64,000 bases of DNA from Isoperla grammatica. Lineage: Eukaryota > Arthropoda > Insecta > Plecoptera > Perlodidae. The translations under genes were made by a program, and so were the position numbers. Below the pieces are notes generated by a model. That model saw only the letters and a list, made by a program, of their open reading frames with translations, was not told where the DNA came from and searched no databases. The DNA lies in contig OX246743.1 in assembly GCA_945910005.1 (NCBI GenBank), positions 45,046,736-45,110,735 on the forward strand, given 5' to 3'. Below are positions 47,401-56,729 of this stretch, in pieces (the stretch's first letter is position 1; every line of letters begins with the position of its first letter).

Positions 47401-50030
47401 GACACCCTCACTAGACTCCCATACAACACTACTGTCTGTCTTGGTATCCATTTTTAATTGCATTTTACAGCTAAACCGCGCATCATAGAGGGAAACGGGG
47501 CTTACTCTGGCATCACACGGGCACCCTCACTAGACTCCCATACAGCAATAGTGGCTGCCTTGGAATCCATTTTTAATTGCATTTTACAGCTAAACCGTGC
47601 ATCGTAGAGGGAAACGGGGCTTACTCTGGCATCACACGGGCACCCTCACTAGACTCCCATACAGCAATAGTGGCTGCCTTGGAATCCATTTTTAATTGCA
47701 TTTTACAACTAAACCGTGCATCATAGAGTGAAACGAGGCTTATTCTGGCATCACACAGGCACCCACACTAGACTCCCATACAACACTACTGTATGTCTTG
47801 GGATCCATTTTTAATTACATTTTACAGCTAAACCGTGCATCGTAGAGGGAAACGGGGCTTATTCTGGAATCACACAGACACTCTCAATAGACTCCCATAC
47901 AACACTAGTGGCTGCCTTGGGATCAATTTATAATTGCATTTTACAGCTAAACCGTGCATCGTAGAGCGAAACGGGGCTTATTCTGGCATCACACAGGCAC
48001 CCTCACTAGACTCCCATACAACACTACTGTATGTCTTGGGATCCATTTTTAATTGCATTTTACAGCTAAACCGTGCATCGTAGAGGGAAACGGGGCTTAT
48101 TCTGGCATCACACAGACACCCTCACTAGACTCCCATACAACACTAGTGGCTGCCTTGGTATCAATTTATAATTGCATTTTACAGCTAAACCGTGCATCGT
48201 AGAGGGAAACGGGGCTTATTCTGGCATCACACAGGCACCCTCACTAGACTACCATACAACACTAGATGGCTGCCTTGGTATCAATTTATAATTGCATTTT
48301 ACAGCTAAACCGTGCATCGTAGAGGGAAACGGGGCTTATTCTGGCATCACACAGACACCCTCACTAGACTCCCATACAACACTAGTGGCTGCCTTGGTAT
48401 CAATTTATAATTGCATTTTACAGCTAAACCGTGCATCGTAGAGGGAAACGGGGCTTATTCTGGCATCACACAGGCACCCTCACTAGACTCCCATACAACA
48501 CTAGTGGCTGCCTTGGTATCAATTTATAATTGCATTTTACAGCTAAACCGTGCATCGTAGAGGGAAACGGGGCTTATTCTGGCATCACACAGGCACCCTC
48601 ACTAGACTCCCATACAACACTAGTGGCTGCCTTGGTATCAATTTATAATTGCATTTTACAGCAAAACCGTGCATCGTAGAGGGAAACGGGGCTTATTCTG
48701 GCATCACACGGACACCCTCACTAGACTCCCATACAACACTAGTGGCTGCCTTGGGATCAATTTATAATTGCATTTTACAGCTAAACCGTGCATCGTAGGC
48801 AGGCGCGGACTGGCTACGGATGCCGGGATGCGAACGCATCCAAGGCCCCTGGGCAAATTCGGGCCCTTTGGCAGTCCGGGCCCCCGGGCTGCTACAGTGC
48901 TACCAGAAAGTTTATATGATGTAAATACGTCTCTGTATATTTGCTAAAAAAATCTTAACCCCACTCTATAAGTATTATTTTGAGATTATAATTGAATTTA
49001 TTGTAAATATTCAATGTTCAGACTACATCAAAATCGTTAATATTTAAGCTATTTTTCAACTGAAAATTAAATTTTGAATGTTTCGGGATTATATCCTATA
49101 ACCGAGAAAAAATTGATAATAACATTTGACTTTGCCAAAATGTGTTATTTGTAACAATGCCGCCTGGATGGTGAGATCTACATTCCTCGATCATGAGCGC
49201 TCTCAACCTATGCCAAGTGGAGGTGGTAGGGAGGAGAGGAAACACCCTGCAATGAACTTTAGATCTTCACTGCCAACTGACAATACAAACACCCACCATG
49301 TTGTTTCATTGACCACAGTGATAAGACTGATAGCCGACAACTATTGGACCTACAAAGATAGTCATTACTTCTTACTTTACATAGTCGGTCATCCTGAGTC
49401 AATAAGGTATATTTGGAGCTCTATTCTACTCTTATGGCACCCACTACTTCTGGGATAATGGTCCATGCAATCAAGTTGACATTTGGATAATTCACAAGAT
49501 TCGATGTGGATTGAACGCCATATTAGTTTTGTTATCTGGAAAAATCCGTCAAGAATAGTGATGGGCAAATTCTGGGGATTTATTTTCCATAAATAATCCC
49601 AGGGAATGTTCTTAGAATATTTCCCAAGGCAGGAATTATGCAGGAATTTTCATTAAATGCCAGAAAATGATCACTGTTTTAAATACTTTTTGAATACTGT
49701 AGTCTGCACTAACCACTACAGTAAATTTTATACTTTTTTACCAAAACATTGTACCTATGCTAAGCCTTCATTTAAGAATTATTTTCTTTAAATCCAATTG
49801 GGCCAAATACAAATTTTGAATGTTTTTGTGATTATTTTCTCCAACCATAAAAAAAAAAATCCCTACTCGAGGAAATTTAAATTGAGGGCAGGAATATTCT
49901 CAGCATCCATAGCGTCCTTGTTTAAACAAACAAAGGGTATGATGCGGGAGGGGGGGGGGGGGTGACATCCATGGCTGAGTCTCCCACTGTGACCACCGTA
50001 TATAACGGGTCGCGTCAGTTTAGCAAAACA

Positions 50031-50064
<34 letters not shown>

Positions 50065-53000
50065 GACATCCTTGGCTGAGTCCCCCACTGTGACCACCGT
50101 ATATAACGGGTCGCGTCAGTTTAGCAGAAAACAAGGGGGGGGGCGGCAGCGCAGCAAAACGTACAACAGAGCTGATTAGCACTGTAGCTGGGGTGCAAGG
50201 AAATCTTGATTCTATTTAAAATCTAGTTTGAAACCAGATTCTGTAGCGTGCCCAAGGTGGGTAGCCCAATATCAAAGACTTACCTTATTCAGTCTGCGTT
50301 GTAATGGTTAATGAACTACTACTATAACAACAAGTCTCCTGATGCTAATATAATTTCGTGTGTCCAAGTCATTTTCTCGGCAACTCCGGAGACATAAGTG
50401 TAATAGGTATGCCTCCAACAAATGGGGATGACAGCACATCACATACACCATTCCTTAAATTATCACAGTAAGTACATTATATCTATCTACTTGCTCCAAA
50501 ACAAATCTGGGTGCGTTACTGTGACCGTCTAGGGATACTATGATACTATTGGCAGCCTTGGCTAGTGCCGTTTTCACATTCTCCTCTTAAACTAAAAGTG
50601 CTAAAAAAGATGGGTCTATTTAACACTATAGGCAGCCTTGGCCAGTTTCTTTTTTTCACATTTTTCTCCTGAACTAAAAGAGATTAGGGAAATGGAACGT
50701 TATCTGTGCCCATCTAGGGACCCTTCATAGAAATGAATTTATCTCATGTAACATGATTACGTGCACGAGTCAGTGCTGTGCGCCATAATGTAACAACTAC
50801 AAAGAGGGTCATAGCTTGCCTGATGAAAGTAAATTGAGTATAACACTATAACAGTGAACTGCTGGACTGACGTTGAGAGCTTTTCGACTGACATTCAACC
50901 AACAGTCAAAGATACTCCTCCCGTTTTTACTTACGATCTGCGACTTCTGTCCGGATTGAAAGGGACTCGTACGATCAATGAATCAACTTTAATAATCATT
51001 ATTCATTATCACTACTGTACTAAGTAGAAACTAGAATAAGGTGAGTGGACATCAAATCAACTGTATGGACCGCTGTGGCTCGTTTCGTGCACCCTCTCTG
51101 TAATACGCACGTATTATATTGTTGAACAGAACATAAATGATGATAATAATTAAGGACCGGATCTTTATGGATTTGCATGTTTTATGTATGCCATGCAACC
51201 GTGTGAAATTGTACACCTTTGCGATTCACGACCTTGTGATAGCAAAAACGCAAAATTGTGAGGGAATATTTAGCTATATTTGGTACGTTGGGAGTATTTA
51301 GAGGCATTGGAGACTATTTGGGAATATTTTGCCTCATTTGTAGAAAATACCGGTACATAGAATATATTGCTGAAAAATCACGGTTCTCCTCATTTTCAAT
51401 TTTTTCCCATTTAACAGGAATGAATAATATTTTGAACAACACTACTTTTATATTTCTGATTGTAAAAGAATGTATAAACCAGTGGTCACATCCGGCCACA
51501 CCTAGGTCAAAGACACTGAGCCCTAATCTACCCCCCTCCCAATACGCGCTACAATACAGTGCCAATGTACCGTTCTTCCACCCAGCCTACTGTCAGTGGA
51601 TGAGTAGGTATAACAGCAATGCAAAATTACACGGAATAAAACGGACTATTTTTGTTTTTTGGGAATATATAAGAATATTACTTTGTTTTTAAGGGAATAT
51701 ATACATACATACATTTGGCGCCAACATCGTGCCATTGATCGTGCCAGCCACCTAACCTTAGGGTATTTTAAACTCAATGATCGTGCCAGCCACCTAACCT
51801 TAATCTCAGGTAGCATGCCCTGTACCTCAGTAGTACTCGAGTGAGGTACACTCGGGAGGCTGACTCCCTGTACCTCAGTTTACCTCACTTCTCACCTCCA
51901 CCGTGCACCACACACAACAGCAGCTGCATCATGGAAATTAGTTTAGTTTTTCTACTTACGCTGAGTGATTACCGTAAGACCGCGAGTTGACCGGAACGTC
52001 TCAGTATATTTATTTGTCTTCTTATCTATATGTTTCTCAAAGCGACCTATCTACTTTCTCAGGTAAGCTGTTGTCCTTCTGTAGGCTACCTTTTCCCTCA
52101 CTAGAACATGTTAATCTTGCCCTGAGTTCCAATTATATACATACATATATATATGTACTTGTGCATATTCAGTGGTTTTTATGGAATATAACTCCGGTCC
52201 CTAAAGGCCGATTCACACACTTGGCTAAGGATTATGGCTGGTAGTTGAACATATGGAAATGTGTGTAGTTCACATGACACGACTAGCACTATGGCTACGC
52301 AAAGTTAACCAACTTTTAACTTCCAGCCATATCGTTATCCAGATTCTGGTCCATCCAATCAGAAGCTAGGATGTCTTTTTGCGAAAATCAATCCGATGAA
52401 AGCTACCGATGTCATATGAGCTAAAGTCATTATTAATAAATTTATTAATAAGATAGGCCTTCTTGTACACCTATCTTTTTCATGATCACCTTAAACATTC
52501 ATTATTCTAGTTCCTGCGTGTGAACCGGAACGGCTAGGCGCTAGATCTAAGTCACTGGTGTAATAATAGTATAGGAGTGAATGCGCTCACCAGGTGTCGG
52601 CTGAAGTGTAGACTGGCATGCTGGAAGAGACCGCAGAGCTCATGGATGCCGAATACAATAGCTCGGATGGGATCTGAGAGCAAAGAACAACTCGTTAGAA
52701 CGTTACCTGAAGCAGCTTCAGATTCTCTTCTTCTAATCTTTCGGTAGTTGTAAAATGAAAGAACACAGAGGAAAATGACACGAGTCATTGTTGGAGACTG
52801 TACCGATTATATTGTTATATTATTGAATAAACCAATGGAAGAATAATATTGGTCTGTGAAGAAATTAGCCATTAAAATATATAGAATCAATTACATAAGG
52901 AAGGTTTTTTTAAATGATTATTTTAAGCTACTTTTTGGGTAACGATAAATCAAACATAAAGTTGTTCTTTTATGGTATTGGTCCATTACCCTTTAAAAGG

Positions 53001-56000
53001 GAAATCGCATAATATTTAATATTAACCCACATATAATGGAAGTTTGGTCTTAACAAATAAATTTTGAATCCCCACCAGCTTTGGTAAAAGATAAAGATAA
53101 GATTTATTTGCGTAATTTTAGACTCTTCCCATGTATAACATGTTCAGAGTGTGAGTTTACTGTCTCGAACTGTTCAGAGTATTTCTATAGCCTAAATTAT
53201 AAATAAAACAAGTTAAAACTTAAATTTACTTCCGGTGCCTTTGTTGCTTCTTTGTCTTTAACTTTTCCCTTCTCCATTTTGCAATTTTTGCACACTTTAC
53301 ACGTTTCAATAGTATCACTGAAGATCAAATCAAACTGCACAGACACAATTGAAGTGAAGTGCCCAACTGCCACAAGTGAACTAGTCAACTACCGGCGGCA
53401 TTACGAATAACCTGATCTTTGATAGCGTAACCACTTTGATTTCGTAAACAATTTCTGCTTTATCAACAATGACTGTTATTGAACACACATAATTTGGTGG
53501 CTACATTCTAAAGGGCGTACTGAACTCTTGAACTTGGCATTTGATACACATTATCTTGACTGGTCAATCCACATAGCCTACATTAATGCAGTACGTATTG
53601 ACTTAAGATGGGGTCATCCAATAACAATAATACTAATTATAGTCAACAATATTGTGGAGGTCATGTTCTAAAGGTTCTGGAGGGAAACACATTGACCTAG
53701 GTTAGAGAACCCATTGGTAAATCTGAGCAATCCCCGGTTTAATTCCAACGAACCCTAAAACACCTAGGCCTAATATGAACTTTAAAAATTAGAATTTAAA
53801 AGAAAATTAATACTGAACATTATGCCGAAACTTTCTGCAGGGACTTCATCACTAGCTTTCAGGTATTTAATAATTTGAAATTACATTTATTGCTTTTATT
53901 TATTTGTTTGTTTATACATGGGAGGAGGTGGCAAGAGCACAACTATGGGAAGACAGATAAGAGTGGAATAAATTGGTAGAGAGGCAGGAGAAAGAGGATG
54001 AGGAAGAAACACCGAGTCAGGCAAGCTTAGTATCTGCAAGTTTCAGCGGTGAAAAACCACCACTCTACCCGACACAGTTGGAACTGAGTTTAAGATTATT
54101 ATTATTAATATTCAATACTGCAGTGTAAACCACATGTAAGAAGAAAAAAAGAAGAAAAAGAAGAGACAGAACGAGTTCTGAGACTAACCAATATGTCATT
54201 CCGATCCCAAATATAAATTCAATAAATATGTTGCATTCCTATTCACACAAGTTGGCTGCTATTTTTAAGCACCCCTATCAATCGCTAGATGCTGTAGAAT
54301 CTAAACAAATGTTGGTGTAAACTTACATCGCTGAGGACTGTACAGTCATATGAGGGCTGGTATTTCTCCTGCTCCAAAGCCGGCCGTTTCTGAATCTTCT
54401 CTCGGTCCTGCTTGTGTTTGCGATCTCCGCCTTTCAGCTGTTGGAAAAACAATAACAGGTTACTAACAGGGATCAACATTTTAATTTAATTTTGCATTAT
54501 CTTCTAAACAGCTGTTTGCACATCAACTGGCACCAGTTAATTGTCCAGTGTAAAATGGGTATCAGCTGTTGTTAGTCCTATTATTGTACTAGTTGTATTA
54601 GGAGTCTGCCAATGCGGGGAAACTTGTCTGCTCAGCCTTTAGTAATGTAAATAACTTTCATTGTCATTGTCATCATCATTTCACATGCCCACAATAGGGA
54701 ACACGCGTATGAAAATTTTAATCGGTTTTTAAATACCTTAATTGTCTCTCATTTTATAATTTTGTGTCTTTGAATTTTGAAAAATGGATCAGTCTATGCC
54801 TCAAAATAATTGGTTTAGTAACGATAAATAAAAGGGCGCGAAAAAAGAGCCGCCGCCATGTAGAGTGGATTTGACGTCATGGTTTTGTTCTTTGTACGCT
54901 CACCGCCTCAGCGATTGGTCTGTTACACCACATCCACAGAATCATTGCGTCACAGCCACCTGTACGCGTTTCAGATCCCCGAATTTAAACTTCAATAAAT
55001 GCGACCACATTAAACCCATTTTAAAATTTCTTTTTTACTTAGGACTTACATTAATATACTTTTTGAATCTGATACTATTAAACTAAGTGTTTGGTTTAAC
55101 AAAAAAAATCGTACGCGTGTTGCCTACTGGTATATCTGACCGTTACGCTGGATCTCATCAGCCAATAGATTTATTCGCCTCCCTGTCGTGAAACTTTATG
55201 CCCGTCGACATAGCGCAATTGTATTTTGCATGATGCTGGTACTGCTTTACTTACATGTGTAATTATTAGGAATGCACAACGATAATCTATATTCAATAAA
55301 ATTTCGATAATCGAAAATAAAAACATTATCGAATGGTTTGTGTTCGCAATGCATTGTTTCGTTTTTCTCAGGCTTTTGTAGTGTTGAAATACTCAAACAT
55401 ACCGCCCAAAACACTAGGCCTCTGACCACATGTGACTACTTTCAACAGTGTTACGACGTAAAACGTGTCCAAGGAATGTCGCTATATCGTTATGCGCTCA
55501 GTTAGGCGAGGTAACATCACGGAATCTGTAATATATTGCTTCGTGTTTGTAATCGATAATTTGGAAAAAAAAATAATGATGAGAATGAACAAAAAATGTG
55601 TTTGTATGCGCACCTTGAAGACCTTGATCTGGCAGGCGGCTGCGTGGAGGCGGGTGATGGATCCCTCCTCTCCCTGGATGTAGGTCTCCACCTGGATGCG
55701 GAAGGGCACCCCCTTCTCTCCGCCGTGCTTCTTAGGGGTGAACTCCGTACTGATGCAGTTCACCTGCGACAACAAACACACTCACGCATGTTCACACTTC
55801 ACCCCTACTATGAACACCGCATAACTATTTATTTGTAAAAAAAATCCTAATAACTTGTACCATATTTCAAGATTTCTGATTGGCAACAACCACAATGAAG
55901 GGAAATGACTAATTACTAAAAACAATCTTATCTTATTTTTCTGTATCTGTGTGTGTACTTCCGTTATGAAAATTTACTTTTTCATATCTAATGTCTTTAT

Positions 56001-56729
56001 ATTTACTCACATATTTTCACTTTTATTGTTCAATGTTCTATTTATCTGGGTAGCTAGTTTTGATGTTATCTTCCCTAATATGATATTTTTAGTTTTATTT
56101 ATAAGCCAAATTTTGTAGTAGGCCCTACACTTATTAGTTTGTCAATTTAACAGGCTATAGTATTGATAATTTTAAATTTTGAAATAGTTTTTTTATAATT
56201 ATTACATTGTTAATTACATAGATACATTGTTGTCCTTTGTAAATCAGTTTTATAACTAAATGGAATAGATTTTAAATAAACAATTGTGTCAATGTGTATA
56301 TTTCATACTTACTCTAATATTTTTCAACCATCATTTTCATTATCTTAAATATTATAATGGCCCAAGTGCAAACTATTAGACCCTGCTTAGTTGACCACCT
56401 ATGCACGGCTCACCTTTATGTAGACCCCGACCTCCTTGGTTGGGTCCCACAGGAAGTCCACCGTGTTGAGCATCCAGGGGTCCTGAGTGGCGTAAGACAG
56501 CGCTACATAGACCTACCTTTATGTAGACCCCGACCTCCTTGGTTGGGTCCCACAGGAAGTCCACCGTGTTGAGCATCCAGGGGTCCTGAGTGGCGTCACC
56601 AATGCCGTAAGACAGTGGTACGTCTATCTCGACGATGCGTTCTCCCGGCCTTGAAGTGCGCCACGCGGCCATCTGCTCTTGCTCCATGTATTGCAGACGG
56701 CGCTCATGGAAACAGATGCGAATCACGCT
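35462..56729 (-). CDS. CP2/LSF-family transcription factor (TFCP2/UBP1-like), 3' seven exons
   Basis: CP2/LSF proteins bind DNA as oligomers through a p53-like immunoglobulin fold and oligomerise through a SAM-like and a C-terminal domain. Seven exons join in phase to 399 residues plus stop: 56517-56729, 55614-55763, 54327-54437, 52591-52673, 40918-41095, 38930-39123, 35462-35732. The first three carry the DNA-binding domain end: [37 protein letters not shown], then [20 protein letters not shown] and [14 protein letters not shown]. The linker is Ser/Pro-rich. The SAM-like exon holds [20 protein letters not shown], and the last exon [19 protein letters not shown] to the stop. [16 protein letters not shown] separates it from grainyhead; TFCP2, UBP1 and LBP9 types cannot be told apart here. 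The N-terminal exons are not visible up to 64000. Three splice borders carry tandem duplications. Confidence 0.93.
35618..36840 (-). repeat. 136-bp tandem array of the last exon's acceptor and first 115 bases
   Basis: Nine copies of the acceptor TTGCC[T/C]GCAG|GACCATTG lie at 35732, 35868, 36004, 36140, 36276, 36412, 36548, 36684 and 36820 (first exonic base). Each is followed by the first 115 exon bases. Only the copy at 35732 continues into the rest of the exon. The other copies are joined to the next by 21 bases of intron (AACACTATGTATTGCCTGCAG minus one base when quoted: AACACTATG then TATTGCCTGCAG). Rare single-base differences (ACGC for ACAC in the 36104 and 36376 regions, TGCGGG near 36280) show the copies are distinct. 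The period is 1 modulo 3, so extra copies shift frame. Confidence 0.95.
36843..36904. repeat. A+T-rich simple repeat (AAAT)n
   Basis: ATAAATAAATAAATAAT-type repeat between the acceptor array and the hAT element. Confidence 0.8.
36918..37926. mobile_element. Non-autonomous hAT element, copy A, with perfect 8-bp target duplication
   Basis: AGTGGATG at 36918-36925 and 37919-37926 flanks 993 bp (36926-37918). Ends are CAGGGGCGGCTCGTG and its inverse CACGAGCCGCCCCTG; the CAG start and 8-bp duplication are hAT hallmarks. No transposase frame was found. It sits inside the last intron of the CP2/LSF gene, between the acceptor and donor arrays. Its termini match those of copy B at 45631-46558 except at one base. 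Confidence 0.9.
37965..38155 (+). pseudogene. Fragment of a LINE endonuclease N-terminus
   Basis: The plus-strand frame reads [20 protein letters not shown] then [18 protein letters not shown]. The block '[14 protein letters not shown]' is typical of the N-terminus of the apurinic-type endonuclease of LINE ORF2 proteins, where the Glu (E) of ETKW is a metal-binding catalytic residue. Only about 50 recognisable residues remain, cut on the right by the minisatellite at about 38158. It is a dead remnant antisense to the host gene. Confidence 0.6.
38160..38929 (-). repeat. ~51-bp minisatellite made from the exon tail and its splice donor
   Basis: About fifteen units contain, on the minus strand, CTACAACGCTCCAA|GTAAGT, an imperfect copy (7 bases deleted) of the real exon end at 38930 plus its donor. 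The filler is GAGCCTCATCTACCCATCTC then TCAGTCCCTCC. Unit lengths vary between 49 and 51, and 51 is 17 codons, so one frame is open ([17 protein letters not shown] repeated). The first and last units share the flank GGAGCAACAAGTGAGGCTCA. One true donor is therefore followed by about fifteen decoy donors in the same intron. Confidence 0.93.
39124..40590 (-). other. Intron of the CP2/LSF gene, little structure
   Basis: Bounded by the donor at 40912-40917 and the acceptor at 39124-39125. It has a poly-G run at 39691-39708 and TAGGCCTA near 39369. No coding sequence. Confidence 0.6.
40593..40751. mobile_element. 159-bp MITE, ~64-bp inverted ends
   Basis: The left end GGCAACCCAAGACTACCTTA pairs with the right end (reverse complement GGCAACCCAAGACAACCTTA). 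Pairing extends through GCTTTCGTCACAGG to TAGCCAACCAGCGA with a few mismatches. It has no coding capacity, and no clear target duplication was seen. It lies in the intron after the exon at 40918. Confidence 0.85.
42012..42253 (-). CDS. Putative alternative first exon of the CP2/LSF gene
   Basis: The 242-base frame starts at an ATG (42253, AAAATGT context) as [20 protein letters not shown], continues to an Arg-rich end and stops at a good donor, GACGTT|GTAAGTC. No acceptor precedes the ATG, so it reads as a first exon. It ends with two spare bases. The next downstream exon (40918-41095) needs exactly one base to complete a codon, so splicing is in phase. The product would be about 294 residues: this basic head plus the linker, SAM-like and C-terminal domains, without the DNA-binding domain. 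A CpG-rich region lies upstream at 42540-43060. It may also be an unrelated transcript or chance. Confidence 0.45.
42540..43065 (-). promoter_or_regulatory. CpG-rich island upstream of the alternative first exon
   Basis: About 500 bases with high G+C and frequent CG dinucleotides contain GCACGCACGCACGCACG at about 42848. Open frames appear here in at least four frames with no conserved pattern, as expected of G+C-rich non-coding DNA. Its position suggests an internal promoter of the CP2/LSF gene. Confidence 0.4.
43215..43262. repeat. 13-bp arm inverted repeat
   Basis: AGACCTTCTGCAT and ATGCAGAAGGTCT are separated by about 20 bases with a G run. A second short palindrome on GTACATAGC/GCTATGTAC lies just before (43166-43190). 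Confidence 0.75.
43270..45170. other. Intronic/upstream DNA with long G and C runs
   Basis: Long homopolymers are at 43983-44003 (G), 44599-44627 (C) and 45103-45120 (C). GGCGGCGGAG and CATGGCGGTCGG words at 44290 and 45033 resemble YY1/GC promoter elements. No exon is supported. Confidence 0.45.
45173..45592. mobile_element. MITE with GGTTCACAATTGAAATAA ends
   Basis: The left end GGTTCACAATTGAAATAAGA and the reverse complement of the right end, GATTCACAATTGAAATAAAG, match closely. The ~420-bp interior has CCAATCAGAACGC and no transposase. A possible short TTA-type target site is ambiguous. Confidence 0.75.
45623..46566. mobile_element. Non-autonomous hAT element, copy B, with perfect 8-bp target duplication
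   Basis: ATATGATG at 45623-45630 and 46559-46566 flanks 928 bp (45631-46558). The ends are CAGTGGCGGCTCGTGG and the inverse of CCACCAGCCGCCACTG. Subterminal GGGAGGCC / GGCCTCCC words also mirror each other. A GGGGGTCTGGGGGGCGAGCC stretch near 45723 is shared with the foldback at 10864-11374. No transposase. It lies in a CP2/LSF intron. Confidence 0.9.
46781..48800. repeat. 119-bp satellite array (~17 units)
   Basis: The unit begins CTAAACCGTGCATCGTAGAG and passes through GGCATCACACAGGCACCC and CTAGACTCCCATACAACACT to TTAATTGCATTTTACAG. Unit starts such as 46901 and 47020 are 119 bases apart. One unit near 47250 lacks its first ~20 bases. Two subtypes alternate toward the right end (CTACTGTCTGTCTTGGGATC versus CTAGTGGCTGCCTTGGTATC), and the right half is more homogeneous. 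It has no spacers and no coding function. Confidence 0.95.
48801..49940. other. Intronic DNA after the satellite, one possible transposon end
   Basis: GGCGCGGACTGGCTACGG and GGCAGTCCGGGCCCCCGGG at 48803-48890 look like a transposon terminus, but I found no inverted partner. The 110-codon frame at 49126-49458 has no recognisable domain. Confidence 0.4.
49949..50145. repeat. Tandem duplication joined by poly-G runs
   Basis: The block TGACATCCATGGCTGAGTC to GGGTCGCGTCAGTTTAGCA occurs twice (about 49963-50030 and 50064-50132). Each copy is preceded by a G run (14 and 30 bases) and followed by another. The copies differ at a few bases. Confidence 0.88.
50150..52200. other. Intronic DNA, small duplications only
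   Basis: An imperfect ~95-bp duplication around GGCAGCCTTGGCTAG (50550) and GGCAGCCTTGGCCAG (50630), and a 25-base duplicate TGATCGTGCCAGCCACCTAA (about 51738 and 51778). A G+C-rich GTACCTCAG palindromic cluster at 51820-51885. No exon. Confidence 0.5.
52203..52530. mobile_element. Probable MITE with GGCCGATTCACAC ends
   Basis: The left end AAAGGCCGATTCACACAC matches in inverse the right end GTGTGAACCGGAA. The interior includes CCAATCAGAAGC, as in the MITE at 45173. It lies beside the exon at 52591-52673. Ends are less well matched than the other MITEs. Confidence 0.5.
52680..54320 (-). other. Intron of the CP2/LSF gene
   Basis: Between the exons at 54327-54437 and 52591-52673. A+T-rich; no further feature recognised. 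Confidence 0.6.
54440..55610 (-). other. Intron of the CP2/LSF gene
   Basis: Between the exons at 55614-55763 and 54327-54437. A GAATGCACAACGATAATC stretch at 55271 recalls hAT ends, but no partner was found. Confidence 0.55.
55764..56413 (-). other. Intron of the CP2/LSF gene
   Basis: A+T-rich intron between the exon at 56517-56729, or its duplicated tail at 56414, and the exon at 55614-55763. Nothing else seen. Confidence 0.6.
56414..56516 (-). repeat. 103-bp partial exon duplication with a second splice donor
   Basis: Downstream of the real exon end (56517), its last ~80 bases (ACCCCTGGATGCTCAACACG through GGGTCTACATAAAG) are repeated. The copy ends at a second donor, AAAG|GTGAGC, in place of AAAG|GTAGGT. 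Eleven bases present in the real exon (GCATTGGTGAC) are missing from the copy. The copy starts with the old donor sequence GTAGGTCTATG. The period of 103 is 1 modulo 3, so use of the distal donor would shift the frame of the next exon. Confidence 0.92.

Noticed and set aside
46781..48800. CRISPR-like regular repeat array
   Set aside because: Units are contiguous 119-bp satellite repeats with no unique spacers, in animal DNA.
49863..50069. Pro-rich 68-codon frame
   Set aside because: Poly-Pro is a translation of the poly-G run.
55256..55345. Another hAT-like element end (GAATGCACAACGATAATC)
   Set aside because: No inverted partner or target duplication found within the expected distance.
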